A stretch of 64,000 bases of DNA, taken from contig NZ_CP022221.1 of assembly GCF_004114935.1 (NCBI RefSeq), positions 7,647,001 to 7,711,000 on the forward strand, written 5' to 3'. Made by a program: the position numbers and the translations under genes. Shown here one piece after another: positions 18,073 to 31,813 of the stretch. Every line of letters starts with the position of its first letter. Position 1 is the stretch's first letter. The DNA comes from Bradyrhizobium zhanjiangense. GTDB taxonomy: Bacteria > Pseudomonadota > Alphaproteobacteria > Rhizobiales > Xanthobacteraceae. The notes under the pieces are model-generated. The model saw only the letters and a program-made list of their open reading frames with translations, had not been told where the DNA came from and made no database searches.

Positions 18073-18963
18073 TCACTCGTAGAATTCGGGCGAGTGCTTG
18101 TGCGCCTTGAACACGTCGGGATCGTGGGCGTAGATGATGTCGGCGCCCTCGGTGTCGCGGACCCGCTTCACCCAGGCATAGGCATCGAGCATGCCGACCG
18201 GATCATAGACGCTGCCGATGCTCGGCAGGATGTTCTTATCCAGATTCTCCTGGAGATAGATGGCGTCGCTGGTCAGCACCACTGTTCCGGTCTTCGGCAA
18301 CCGCACCACCAGGATCTGGCTTCCGGGCGTGTGCGACACGGTGCGATGGATGAAGACGCTGTTGTCCCCGAACAGATCGAGATCGCCGTCGAGCTCGATG
18401 GTCTTGTACTTGGCCGGCATGCCGCCGCCGACGCTGTTGCGCAGCATGGCGAAGTCGTCCGAGATGAAGAAGGTTGCATAGCCCGGCGCCGGCCAGAACG
18501 CGTTCCTGATCTCGTCACGCTGGAACACGAAGGTCGTGTCCAGGAATTTTCCAATGTTGCCGGCGTGATCGACGTGGAAATGGCCGAGCACGACATATTT
18601 GATATCGGAAGGCTTGACGTTGATCTTGGCAAGCTGTGCGTCGATGGCGATGTCGGGCGAACGGCCGGGGTCAAGCGCCTTCACGAACGGGCCCCAATAG
18701 TCGGGATCCTTGATGATGCGGTCGTTGTTGCCGCAGTCGAACAGCACGTCGCCCTTCGGATGCCGGATCAGAAAGAAGCCGACCGGGATCTGGACCTTGC
18801 CACTACTGCCATTCTGAATGATCGACTTGTCGAGATTGAGCGCCCCCGACGAGAAGACGTAGAGCTTCATCTCCTTCGGCGGCTCCGCGGCCATCACGGC
18901 ACCGGACATAAAAAAAAGTCCTGCGGCCAGCGAGCCAAGGACCTTCGACGCAATCCCCCGCAT
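18073..18963 (-). CDS. Exported metallo-beta-lactamase-fold hydrolase (lactonase-like)
   Basis: A signal peptide is followed by an MBL-fold domain with the zinc motif HFHVDHAGN (near residue 128) and further His/Asp ligands (SHTPGSQ, TSDAIY). The layout resembles the AHL-lactonase (AttM/AiiA) branch: LFDCGNND near the start and a conserved Tyr-containing C-terminal region. Because the protein carries a signal peptide, cytoplasmic AHL quenching is not assured and other lactones are possible. GGGAGG precedes the ATG at 18963 at good spacing. Confidence 0.78.
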   Translation of the reverse strand: MRGIASKVLGSLAAGLFFMSGAVMAAEPPKEMKLYVFSSGALNLDKSIIQNGSSGKVQIPVGFFLIRHPKGDVLFDCGNNDRIIKDPDYWGPFVKALDPGRSPDIAIDAQLAKINVKPSDIKYVVLGHFHVDHAGNIGKFLDTTFVFQRDEIRNAFWPAPGYATFFISDDFAMLRNSVGGGMPAKYKTIELDGDLDLFGDNSVFIHRTVSHTPGSQILVVRLPKTGTVVLTSDAIYLQENLDKNILPSIGSVYDPVGMLDAYAWVKRVRDTEGADIIYAHDPDVFKAHKHSPEFYE

Positions 18964-19129
18964 GTCGTCCTCCCTGTTTTCGACGCACTTTTTTTCAGCG
19001 GATGTCGTACCCTACCATAGTCTAATGACGCTGTGCAGGATCAATGCACGCGAGCATGCAATAAATTCAACCTGCAAGAAGCTGCGTTTGTGCACCGCAA
19101 CTGATGGCGCGTGCAACGCGCCGGCGTGG

Positions 19130-19603
19130 TCAGGCAATCACGTCGTCCACGGCTGCCTTGAGGACCTCGCGCGCATCGTCCGGCTTGAGCCGCACCTGTA
19201 AGCCGCGCTGGCCCCCGTTGAGATACACCTGTTCCTGCGTCATGGCCCGCCGGTCGATCACAGTGCGCACCGGCTTGCGCTGCCCGAACGGGCTGATGCC
19301 GCCGACCTTGTACCCGGTGACACGCTCGGCCTCGAGCGGTTTCATCATCTGCGCCGACTTGCCACCCGCGGCGACGGCGAGCTTCTTCATGGAGACTTCC
19401 TGGTCGGACGGCACAACCACGCAGACCGGCTTACCGTCCACCAAGGCCATCAGCGTCTTCAACACGCGCGCCGGGTCTTCACCCAGCGCGGAGGCGGCCT
19501 GAAGGCCGATGCTCGCGGCGTCGGGATCGTAGTCGTAAGTGTGGACGGTGAAGGCAACTCCGGCGGCTTCAAGCGCGCGCGTGGCGGGGGTGACCTTGGA
19601 CAT
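19130..19603 (-). CDS. ybaK: Cys-tRNA(Pro)/Cys-tRNA(Cys) deacylase, YbaK family
   Basis: The 157-residue protein matches the single-domain YbaK/EbsC trans-editing family, which removes cysteine mischarged onto tRNA(Pro). Visible motifs are VFKTLM-type ALVDGKPVCVVVPSDQEV, the conserved lysine in SMKKLAVAAGGKSAQM, and the glycine stretch VGGISPFGQRKPVRTVID. It is a monocistronic housekeeping gene. Confidence 0.88.
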   Translation of the reverse strand: MSKVTPATRALEAAGVAFTVHTYDYDPDAASIGLQAASALGEDPARVLKTLMALVDGKPVCVVVPSDQEVSMKKLAVAAGGKSAQMMKPLEAERVTGYKVGGISPFGQRKPVRTVIDRRAMTQEQVYLNGGQRGLQVRLKPDDAREVLKAAVDDVIA

Positions 19604-19620
19604 GAGTCACGTTTACCACC

Positions 19621-19704
19621 GTCATTGCGAGGAGCGAAGCGACGAAGCAATCCAGAATCCCGCCGGAGAGACAGTCTGGATTGCTTCGCTGCGCTCGCAA
19701 TGAC
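19621..19704. repeat. Bradyrhizobium-type inverted repeat element
   Basis: Imperfect inverted arms start GTCATTGCGAGGAGCGAAGC and end GCGCTCGCAATGAC, with an internal AAGCAATCCAGA / TCTGGATTGCTT pair. Elements of this type occur in many copies between genes in Bradyrhizobium. This one sits directly upstream of ybaK, inside the 338-bp gap 19604-19941. Confidence 0.75.
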
Positions 19705-19737
19705 GATGCGGGCACTCTTGCGCGCCATACCCTCGGT

Positions 19738-19852
19738 GTCATCGCCCGGCTTGACCGGGCGATCCAGTATCCCAGACGCCGGCATTGGAGAACTCGCTCT
19801 TACCACATCCGCCGCGGCGTACTGGATGCCCCCGGTCAAGCGGGGGCATGAC
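19738..19852. repeat. Second dispersed inverted repeat element
   Basis: The arms run GTCATCGCCCGGCTTGACCG ... CGATCCAGTAT on the left and GTACTGGATGCC ... GGTCAAGCGGGGGCATGAC on the right, so the whole 115 bp can fold back on itself. A shorter related piece, with CGTGGCCGGGCTTGTCCCGG, lies at about 40485-40513 behind the ABC receptor gene. The repeat is non-coding. Confidence 0.7.
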
Positions 19853-19892
19853 AGCGATTTCTGTGGCAAGCCTCGTGCGCGATGACGACAGC

Positions 19893-19923
19893 GGAGTTTG
19901 GCGGCGCTACGCCGCCAAACTCC
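19893..19923 (-). terminator. Strong hairpin behind the formate dehydrogenase operon
   Basis: Perfect 14-bp arms (GGAGTTTGGCGGCG / CGCCGCCAAACTCC) enclose only CTA. The hairpin lies 19 bp past the fdhA stop on the minus strand. It should end transcription or protect the 3' end of the fdh message. It also caps the repeat cluster to its left. Confidence 0.7.
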
Positions 19924-19941
19924 ACAGGGAGGAGGTCGCCC

Positions 19942-22703
<2,762 letters not shown>

Positions 22704-22707
<4 letters not shown>

Positions 22708-24407
22708 TCGGCCGCGTCCTTGAACTCGTCAGGGAAATATTTGATCACGGTGGTCAGCGGATTCGATGCCGCCTGTCCGAGCCCGCAGATCGAGGCATCG
22801 CGCATCGCTTGGCTCAATTCTTCCAGCAAGGCCCGGTTCCAGACCGGCTTCTGCATCAGCAGCGCCGCTTTCTGGGTTCCGACGCGGCACGGTGTGCACT
22901 GACCGCAGCTCTCGTCCTCGAAGAACTTCATCAGGTTCAACGCCGCTGCGCGCACGCTGTCCTTCTGCGACAGAATCACGATCGCGGCGGAGCCGATGAA
23001 GCAGCCGTATTTTTCCAGCGTGCCGAAATCGAGCGGGATGTCGTCCATCGACGCCGGCAGGATGCCGCCGGACGCACCGCCCGGCAGGTACGCGTAGAAC
23101 TGATGGCCGTCGGCCATGCCGCCGCAATATTCCTCGATCAGCTCACGCACGGTGGTGCCGGCAGGCGCCAGCTTCATGCCGGGATTCTTGACGCGACCCG
23201 AGACCGAGAAGCTGCGCAGGCCGTGACGCTCGTGGCGGCCATGACCCTTCCACCAGTCGGCGCCCTTCTCGACGATGTCGCGCACCCACCACAGCGTCTC
23301 GATGTTGTTGATCAGCGTCGGCAGGCCGAACAGGCCGACCTGGAACGGGTAAGGCGGCTTGTGCCTGGGCAGGCCGCGCTTGCCCTCGATGCTCTCCAGC
23401 AGCGAGGATTCCTCGCCGCAGATATAGGCACCAGCGCCGCGGCGCATATGCAGCGTCGGACCGCCCTGCGGGAGCTTGGCGATCTCGCGTTCGAGGATCT
23501 CGCGTGAGGCCGGATATTCGTCGCGCAGATAGATGTAGACGTCGGAGGCCTGCACCACATGCGCGCCGATCAGCATGCCCTCGATGAAGCGATGCGGATC
23601 GCTTTCGAGATAGAATCGATCCTTGAACGTGCCGGGCTCGCCCTCGTCGCCGTTGATCGCCATCAGCCGCGGCCCGGGCTCGCCGAGCACCGCGCGCCAT
23701 TTGCGCCCCGTCGGGAAGCCTGCGCCGCCGAGACCGCGGAGCGAAGCGTCGTCGAGCGCTTTCAAGAGATCGTCCTTCGGCAGCTCGCCGGAGCGGAGGC
23801 GGTTGAGTAGCTTGTAGCCGCCGCCGGCGAGGTAGGCCTCGTAATCGATATATTTCGGCAGATGCGCGTGGGTGTCGCCGGCCTTCGCGGCCGCCATGAC
23901 ATTGGCGACGGTGGCGTGGTCGACGAAGTTGTGGCCGACCTCAGCAGCAGGCGCGGTATCGCAACGGCCAACGCAGGGCGCGCGCACGACGCGGATGCCA
24001 GGGCCCGACGCGCTCTGCAAATCCTGCAGGAGCTTCTCGCCGCCGAGCATCGCGCAGGTCAGCGAATCACAGACGCGGATCGTCAGCGGCGCGATGTCGG
24101 GCTCACCTTCCTTCACCACGTCGAAATGCGCATAGAAAGTCGCCGTCTCGAACACCTCGGCGAAGGCGAGCTTCATCTCGTCGGCGAGCGCGGCCAGATG
24201 CGCAGCCGAAATCTGGTGGTACTTGTCCTGGATCAGGTGCAGATATTCGATCAGCAGATCGCGCCGCCGCGGCCTGTCGCCGAGCAACAGCTCGATCTCG
24301 TGCGCAGCGGTCGGATCAACCTGGCGCCCTTTGGGGGTGGCCTTGGCGCGTCGGCGTCCCTCGCCGGGATGCTCGAACGGGCGGACCTTGTGCACGTCGT
24401 GGCTCAT
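22704..24407 (-). CDS. fdsB: NAD-dependent formate dehydrogenase, fused gamma-beta (NuoE-NuoF-like) subunit
   Basis: The 567-residue protein carries electrons from the alpha subunit to NAD+. Residues about 30-165 are NuoE/FdsG-like, with the [2Fe-2S] cysteines in CDSLTC and CVGRCDT. The rest is NuoF/FdsB-like, with the FMN loop GLGGAGFPTGRKW, the NAD region GDEGEPGTFKDR, and the [4Fe-4S] motif ESCGQCTPC. In Rhodobacter and Cupriavidus FdsG and FdsB are separate chains, whereas here they are fused. It is the first gene of the operon, with a candidate sigma-54 promoter about 50 bp upstream. Confidence 0.9.
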
Positions 24408-24455
24408 CGATTCGTCTCGATCTCGTTCTTTAGAACGGCTCCAGTTCTAGCCGCT

Positions 24456-24471
24456 GGCATGCCAGATGCCA
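24456..24471 (-). promoter_or_regulatory. Candidate sigma-54 promoter of the formate dehydrogenase operon
   Basis: Read on the minus strand the site is TGGCATCTGGCATGCC. It has GG and GC dinucleotides separated by exactly 10 bases, as required for -24/-12 elements, with good -24 (TGGCA) but weaker -12 (ATGC for TTGC). Transcription would start near 24445, about 38 bases before the fdhB ATG. The leader contains the inverted repeat CGTTCT-TT-AGAACG at 24424-24437. A sigma-54 activator is encoded 4 kb upstream. Confidence 0.5.
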
Positions 24472-24640
24472 AGCAAATTATCATGCTCGCGGAAGCAGTT
24501 AAGCGCGGCTCAAAGGGCAACCCCTGGATCGCTGCCCGGACACGGCCTTGCGTTCGTCTAACGCGCCAACTGATAGAACGAAGCCTGAATTGGCCTGGAG
24601 ATCAATAAAGGCTTCCCATGCTGCGATAGCGAAATCGTAT

Positions 24641-24674
24641 CGCGCTCCCGCTCCGAGGCTACGGCGGGAGCGCG
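24641..24674 (-). terminator. Hairpin behind the oxalate/formate antiporter gene
   Basis: Perfect 11-bp arms (CGCGCTCCCGC / GCGGGAGCGCG) with a 12-base loop lie 34 bp past the stop of the minus-strand antiporter gene. A third related GCGCTCCCGC copy follows at 24682. The hairpin separates the antiporter transcript from the fdh promoter. Apart from this hairpin and the promoter I see nothing in 24408-24707. Confidence 0.6.
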
Positions 24675-24707
24675 CAAGCTGCGCTCCCGCCCGCGATGAA
24701 TGTGCGA

Positions 24708-26360
24708 TCAGAAAATCTTGACCGCGCTCTCCAGCGTCTTCCACACACCCCAGGCCAAGGGAACGCCGACGAAGGCCCAGAACAGTGCCGCCTTGGCGTC
24801 CAGTCCGCCAAAGCCGATGCCGTACGAGCCGTGCGGCCCCGCGGCTGCGGCGCTGGCGCTCGCCGCCTGCAGCTTGGCGACATCGGCGTCCTTCATGTGC
24901 CACTTCGAATCGACCGGCTTGATCAGGTAGTTGCAGATCAGGCCCGCGATCAGCATCGCACACAGGATGTACATAGTGGTGTTGTAGAGCTGGTCACGCG
25001 GCACGCCGGCCGCAAGCTGGAACTCGCGGATGTAATTGACCACGACGGGGCCGATGATGCCTGCCGTCGACCATGCCGTCAGCAGCCGGCCGTGGATGGC
25101 GCCGACGAACTGGGTGCCGAACATGTCGGCGAGATAGGCCGGCACGGTCGCAAAGCCGCCGCCGTACATCGAGAGGATGATGCCGAAGCCGACCACGAAC
25201 AGCAGCTTCGAGCCCATCGCCGCGAAGGTCGGCGCCAGCGCGTAGAGCGCGATGCCGAGGACGAAGAACGTATAGTACGTGTTCTTGCGGCCCATGAGAT
25301 CCGACATCGAGGCCCAGAAGAAGCGGCCGCCGATGTTGAACAGTGACAACAGACCAGCGAAGCCCGCAGCGATCGCTGCGATCGCAGCTTTCTGTTCAAC
25401 CGAGAGCTGGCTGAAGGTCAGCTCCGGATGCCCGATCAGCTTGCCTGCGAAGATCTCCTGCAGCATGGGCGAAGCCATGCCGATCACGCCGATACCCGCG
25501 GAGACGTTCAAGCAGAGCACCCACCAGATCAGCCAGAATTGCGGCGTCTTGTGCGCGTTGTTGAGGTGCACATGGTGCTCGGTGATCATCGACTTCTTTT
25601 CGCTCGGCGGCGTCCAGCCCTCGGGCTGCCAGCCGGCCGGCGTCACGCGATAGGCGAAGGCGCCGATCATCATGAAGACGAAATAGACCACCCCCATCGT
25701 GACGAAGGTCTCCCAGACACCGACGGAGGTCGGCGTCTTGAAGTAGTTGATCAAGAGATTGGCCAGAGGCGCTCCGATCATGGCGCCGCCGCCAAATCCC
25801 ATGATGGCCATGCCGGTCGCCATGCCGCGACGATCCGGAAACCACTTGATCAAGGTCGACACCGGGGAGATATAGCCGAGGCCGAGACCGACGCCGCCGA
25901 TCACGCCGCAACCAAGCCACATGATCCAGAGCTGGTGGACGTAGACGCCGAAGGCACCGATCAGAAGACCGCCGCCCCAACAGCAGGCGGCGACGACACC
26001 CGCCTTGCGCGGACCGGCGCGCTCGAGCCAGCCGCCCCAGATCGCGGCGGAGACGCCGAGCAAGACAAAGAACAGCGTGTACATCCACCCCAGGCTTGCG
26101 ACCTTCCAGTCGCAGGTGGTGGTGAAGAGCTCTTGCCACAGCGACATATCCGGACAGGCTTTCGGCGCGGTCAACCCGATCGCGCGCGACAGCGGCAGCC
26201 AGAACACCGAGAAGCCATAGGCCATGCCGATGCACAAATGGATGCACAGCGCTGCCGGCGGCACCAGCCAGCGATTGAAGCCGGCGGTCGCGATCGTGCG
26301 TTCACGATCGAGAAGGCCGGAAGCACCTACCGGTGCAAGAACGGTATCGGCAGTCGTCAT
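24708..26360 (-). CDS. OxlT-type oxalate/formate MFS antiporter
   Basis: The 550-residue inner-membrane protein has 12 or more helices and belongs to the oxalate:formate antiporter (OFA) branch of MFS, with MAYGFSVFWLPLSRAIG near the start and LGYISPVSTLIKWFPDRRGMATGMAIMGFG in the middle. It exchanges dicarboxylate or oxalate for formate. With formate dehydrogenase downstream it fits oxalate or formate use. The ATG at 26360 is chosen because GGGAGGT lies 7 bp before it, while the ATG at 26366 would be only 1 bp from that motif. A consensus sigma-54 promoter lies 236 bp upstream. Confidence 0.85.
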   Translation of the reverse strand: MTTADTVLAPVGASGLLDRERTIATAGFNRWLVPPAALCIHLCIGMAYGFSVFWLPLSRAIGLTAPKACPDMSLWQELFTTTCDWKVASLGWMYTLFFVLLGVSAAIWGGWLERAGPRKAGVVAACCWGGGLLIGAFGVYVHQLWIMWLGCGVIGGVGLGLGYISPVSTLIKWFPDRRGMATGMAIMGFGGGAMIGAPLANLLINYFKTPTSVGVWETFVTMGVVYFVFMMIGAFAYRVTPAGWQPEGWTPPSEKKSMITEHHVHLNNAHKTPQFWLIWWVLCLNVSAGIGVIGMASPMLQEIFAGKLIGHPELTFSQLSVEQKAAIAAIAAGFAGLLSLFNIGGRFFWASMSDLMGRKNTYYTFFVLGIALYALAPTFAAMGSKLLFVVGFGIILSMYGGGFATVPAYLADMFGTQFVGAIHGRLLTAWSTAGIIGPVVVNYIREFQLAAGVPRDQLYNTTMYILCAMLIAGLICNYLIKPVDSKWHMKDADVAKLQAASASAAAAGPHGSYGIGFGGLDAKAALFWAFVGVPLAWGVWKTLESAVKIF

Positions 26361-26595
26361 AAGCATTACCTCCCAAGCGCGGCCTTGCCGGCACATCGGT
26401 TTGAGACCGGTCGTGCGTGCTCGCAGCCGCGCATGACAGGTCGGACTTCATGCCGAAGCGGAATGGTCTGGTGCGCATCGCCTCATGCGCGCCGAGCAAA
26501 CGGCTGATCGCGGGTGACGTCCCTTCGCCTCGCGAGCAGCGTTGCAGTGACGGCAATCGCGCCCTCATCCCCCTCAACACCCTGTCTTGAGATGA

Positions 26596-26610
26596 GCAAC
26601 GCGCGTGCCA
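26596..26610 (-). promoter_or_regulatory. Consensus sigma-54 promoter of the antiporter gene
   Basis: On the minus strand the sequence is TGGCACGCGCGTTGC, a perfect match to TGGCAC-N5-TTGC, with GG and GC ten bases apart. Transcription would begin near 26585, giving a leader of about 225 bases. Two inverted repeats that look like enhancer sites lie 53-102 bp further upstream, and the next genes encode a sigma-54 activator and its kinase. Confidence 0.85.
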
Positions 26611-26662
26611 GAAATAGCATCGTGACAATTCAACGACTTCCCGCAGCGCAATGTGCTGCGTC

Positions 26663-26698
26663 GGACAGAATGTCCCGAGATCCTCGGACAAAATGTCC
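26663..26698. promoter_or_regulatory. Paired enhancer-like inverted repeats (UAS)
   Basis: GGACAGAATGTCC (26663-26675) and GGACAAAATGTCC (26686-26698) are both perfect GGACA-N3-TGTCC inverted repeats, with centres 23 bp apart. They sit 72 and 95 bp upstream of the sigma-54 -24/-12 element, the normal range for activator binding, and end 3 bp before the kinase gene's stop codon. Proposed to bind the response regulator encoded at 28718-30178. Confidence 0.75.
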
Positions 26699-26700
26699 AA

Positions 26701-28717
26701 TCAGCTCGCTTCCGGCAGCCACACCGTGAATGTACTCCCGGAACCGACGCGGCTTTCGGCCGTGATCTGTCCGCCCTGGCGCTTGATCAGCGTCTGGCTG
26801 ATCGAGAGGCCGAGCCCGGTGCCTTGCCGCCGTTTCGTGGTGTAGAAGGGGTCGAATATCTTTTCGATCACCTCAGCGCTCATGCCGATGCCGGTGTCGG
26901 CGACCTCGATGGCGACGCCTTGATGGCCGTCGCGCTCCGCATCGAAGGAGCGGAGCGTCAGGGTTCCGCCTTCGGGCATGGCGTGGATCGCGTTGACGAT
27001 GAGATTGACCAGGACCTGCTGCAGCTCGTTGCGGTTCATCAGCACGAGCCGGTTGGCGCGGTCGTCCCTGACCACGGCGATCTCGGTCTTGTTCAGAAGA
27101 TGCTGCACCAGCGGCAGACAGTCGGAGATGACGCTCGCCGGCGCATGGCGCTCGACATAGCCGGCATATTCCTCCGGCCTTGCAAACTGCAACAGCTTGG
27201 TCACGATCTGGCTAATGCGGTGAATCTGCTCGTCGAGCAGACGAAACTCGACCTTCGCCTTGTCGGCATCGGCCCCGAACACGCTGCGGATTACGTCGAG
27301 ATTGCCCTGCATCACCGCGATCGGATTGTTGATCTCGTGCGCAACGCCGGCGGTGATCTCGCCGATCGCAGCCAGCTTCTCCGACATGATGAGCTGCTTG
27401 GTGGTCGCCTCGAGCTTGAGATTGGCGTGCTCGAGGTCGCGCGTGCGCTCCCGCACGCGGACGTTCAGCTCCTCATTCCATTCCCGGAGCTGTCGGTCGC
27501 GTTCCTGGATCTGGTCGAGCAGGCTGTCGAGATGAACCGCGACGCGGCCGATCTCGTCACCCAACACCGGCATCTTGGTGCGGGCGGAGAGGTTCCCGCG
27601 CTCCACCTCGGTGATCGTCGCCGTGACGCGCTCCAGCGGCATGAAGATGGAGCTCGCCCAGTGCAGGAAGATTGGTACGGTCGCTGCGGTGATCGCGATG
27701 AACGCTGCGATGATGATCATCAATGTCTGGTATTTGGCTTCACTGAACGGCTTCTCCAGAAAGCCGACATAGAGCATGCCGACCCGCTTGCCGTAACTGT
27801 CGACCAGCGGCTCGTAGGCGGAGATGTACCAGTCATTGACCACGAAAGCGCTGTCGAGCCAGGTCCGCCCCTCGCCCAGCACGGCCGAGCGCACCGCCGC
27901 CGACACGCGCGTGCCGAGCGCGCGCCGTCCCTCGAACAGACGGACGTTGGTCGATATCCGCACGTCGTCCAGGAACAGCGTCGCAGTGCCCTGGCTGCCC
28001 TCCGGCAGGCTCGCCGCGCGATAGACGAGATCGTTGATCGTGTCGATGAATTCGAGATTCTGGTTGAGCAGCGTGCCGCCGACCAGCGCAGCGGCGCCAC
28101 CGTCAGGTAGCATCGCCCGGCTCGCCGCATGCACGACCATGCCGCGCGTCTCGGTGCTGCGGTCGGTCGGCACCGCGTTCGGGGTCGGCACGAGGTCCAA
28201 TCGCGCGCGCTCAGCCAGGGCCGGCGAAATTGCGGCGAGCTCGTCATTGCCGAAAATGTCGACGCCCGTCGCAGGGACCTGGCCCGACAGCGCCGACATG
28301 ATGATCGGCCAGTCGCTTCTCGGTCGATGCTGCAGCGGCGGCGATGAGGCCAGGACGTCGCCGCGATCGTTGGTCAGATACAGGAAATCGAGACCAATTT
28401 CCTTGCGGGTCTCGTCGAGCAGATCCTGCAGGGAGCCGCGCGCATCCGGCGCCAGCACCTCATGGAAACGGGCCGACAGGCTGAGCGCCCGGAGCTGGAC
28501 GCCGGTCTTTTCCAGGATGCGGGCGAGATATTGGTGGGCGATGGTGAGATCGCCGTTGACCTTGGAGATCAGGGTCGCGTCGAACTTCGCGTTCCAGCGA
28601 TAGATCGCAACGCCGAGCAGGAGCGGCAGGATGACCAGCATCGGCAGCAGCGCGATGGCGAGCAGCCGGAAGCGGACGGAGCGTCCCCGCACGGGCTCGC
28701 CGCTGCGGCCGGCAGCA

Positions 28718-28725
<8 letters not shown>
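26701..28725 (-). CDS. Membrane sensor histidine kinase partner of the sigma-54 regulator
   Basis: From the ATG at 28725 (674 aa) there is an N-terminal helix (RLLAIALLPMLVILPLLLGVAIY), a periplasmic region of about 280 residues resembling a Cache sensor (KINGDL-type start, YISAYEPLVDSYGKRVGMLYVGF at the end), and a second helix with HAMP (SSIFMPLERVTATITEVERG). A coiled coil, a HisKA box GVAHEINNPIAVMQG (His near 460) and a HATPase with GTGLGLSISQTLIKRQGG follow. Its start overlaps the regulator's stop by 8 bp, so the two are co-expressed. The ligand is probably extracytoplasmic, possibly oxalate or formate by context. Confidence 0.87.
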
Positions 28726-30178
<1,453 letters not shown>

Positions 30179-30268
30179 CCACCGGCCTTTTCGCATTGCA
30201 GCGAAGCTCTGGCCGTTTCCCCGCGGGCGCAGCATAGTCAAACGTCACCGCCGTGAACATTCGCCTTT

Positions 30269-30502
30269 CTACGGGGCGTCGCTCTTTTCGACCAGGAATA
30301 CGATGCGCGCCTCGTTGCGCTCGGTGATCTCGACCTTGTCGCCGGTCTCGCGAATCAGATTCGGAATGTCAATCACCGACAAGGGATCGGTGCAGTGCAC
30401 TTCGAGTTGATCGCCAGGCTGCAACGGCTTCAGCGCCTTGCGCGTCTTCAGAGCAGGTAACGGGCATTTCAGCCCGGTTAGATCGAGCGTCGTTCGGGTC
30501 AT
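30269..30502 (-). CDS. tusA: TusA-family sulfur carrier
   Basis: The 77-residue protein has the complete TusA signature LDLTGLKCPLPALKTRKAL, with the persulfide cysteine in CPxP. TusA-type proteins hand sulfur on for tRNA thiolation and for molybdenum cofactor and formate dehydrogenase maturation. Lying 45 bp from a moeA on the same strand, and near fdhD, it may serve sulfur delivery to FdhD. Confidence 0.88.
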   Translation of the reverse strand: MTRTTLDLTGLKCPLPALKTRKALKPLQPGDQLEVHCTDPLSVIDIPNLIRETGDKVEITERNEARIVFLVEKSDAP

Positions 30503-30547
30503 GGGCGCAACATGGCGGGATGAGGCGATGGCGTCAACGCAGCCGCA

Positions 30548-31804
30548 TCAGAGCAGATCGGCGTAGGGTAGGAAACCTACGCTGTGCCCCGGCTCGACAT
30601 TCGTGATGTCCTCGCCGAGTTCGACCAAGCCGTCGGTCTCGATCAGCGACGACAACAGCCCAGCGCCTTCCCGCGGGAACTTGATGACCTCCAGCGCGCC
30701 GTCCTCTCCGCGCCGCAAGGAGACGCGAACATATTCGCGCCGGCCCGCCTTCTTCTTGTAGGTGAACGCGGCGCGCACAGGGATCGGCGTCAGCGGCTCC
30801 GGCAGGCTGCCCGCGAGCGCCAGCACCGTCGGCCGCACCACATGGACGAAGGTGACGAAGCTCGCAACGGGATTGCCGGGCAATCCGATCAGCGGCGTGC
30901 CGTCGATGATGCCCATTGCGACCGGCCGTCCCGGCTTGATCGCCATCCGCCACAGCACCAGCGAGCCGATGCTCTCGACCGCCGCCTTGACGTGATCCTC
31001 CTCCCCGGTCGAGACGCCACCGGTGGTAAGGATAAGGTCGTGTTCGCCTGCGACCTGCTTCAGGCCGTTCGCAAGCGACGTCCGTTCGTCCCGCAAGATG
31101 CCGAGATCGCTGACCTCGCAGCCGAGCCGGCGCAGCATCGCCATCAGCATGAAGCGGTTGGAATCGAACAGTTGCGAGGCTGCGCGCGGCTCGCCGGGCG
31201 AGGCCAGCTCGTCACCGGTCGAGAACACCGCGACGCGGATGCGCCTGACGACGTCGAGGCTGGTCAGGCCGAAGGCGGCGGCGAGGGCAACGTGCTGCGG
31301 CCGCAAGCGCTGGCCGGCGCGCAGCGCGACGTACCCTTCGGGAATGTCCTCGCCCGCAGGGCGAACATTGGCACCCGGCTTCAGTCCCGGCGGCACCACG
31401 ATCTTGCCGGAATCATCGATGCGGACATCTTCCTGCATGAAGACCGTCTCGGCATCCGGCGGCATCGGCGCACCCGTGAAGATGCGCGCGGTGTGGCCGG
31501 GCTTGATCGGCGTCTGTGCAAGGCCGCCGGCCTGGATGCGGCCGTCGAGCGGCAACGCCTGCTCCGTGCCTTGCGGAAGGTCCGCGCTGCGGACGGCGTA
31601 ACCATCGACGGCGGAGTTGGTGAAGGGCGGCAGCGGCAAAGGCGCGGCGATATCGTGCGCCAGCACGCGCCCATCCGCTTCGACGAGCGCCACGGTTTCG
31701 AGATCGGCGATCGCATTGACGCGAGTGGTGATCAGGCCAACAGCCTCGTCCACCGACATCATCGGGCCGCCGAAGGCAAAGCAATCGTCCGATAGTTGCG
31801 CCAT
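30548..31804 (-). CDS. moeA: Molybdopterin molybdenumtransferase MoeA (canonical copy)
   Basis: MoeA inserts molybdate into adenylylated molybdopterin. The 418 residues include the N-terminal PLPPFTNSAVDGYAVRSADL, the MPT-binding TTGGVSTGEEDHVK, and the C-terminal GLPGNPVASFVTF followed by the domain IV strands. It is the most complete of the three MoeA relatives in this window. It is followed by tusA and preceded by mobB on the same strand, 9 bp apart. Confidence 0.93.
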   Translation of the reverse strand: MAQLSDDCFAFGGPMMSVDEAVGLITTRVNAIADLETVALVEADGRVLAHDIAAPLPLPPFTNSAVDGYAVRSADLPQGTEQALPLDGRIQAGGLAQTPIKPGHTARIFTGAPMPPDAETVFMQEDVRIDDSGKIVVPPGLKPGANVRPAGEDIPEGYVALRAGQRLRPQHVALAAAFGLTSLDVVRRIRVAVFSTGDELASPGEPRAASQLFDSNRFMLMAMLRRLGCEVSDLGILRDERTSLANGLKQVAGEHDLILTTGGVSTGEEDHVKAAVESIGSLVLWRMAIKPGRPVAMGIIDGTPLIGLPGNPVASFVTFVHVVRPTVLALAGSLPEPLTPIPVRAAFTYKKKAGRREYVRVSLRRGEDGALEVIKFPREGAGLLSSLIETDGLVELGEDITNVEPGHSVGFLPYADLL

Positions 31805-31813
31805 GGTGCCTCT

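Noticed and set aside
17626..19020. 464-codon plus-strand ORF
   Set aside because: Runs opposite the ABC ATPase and metallo-hydrolase genes, which have clear motifs; the ORF has none.
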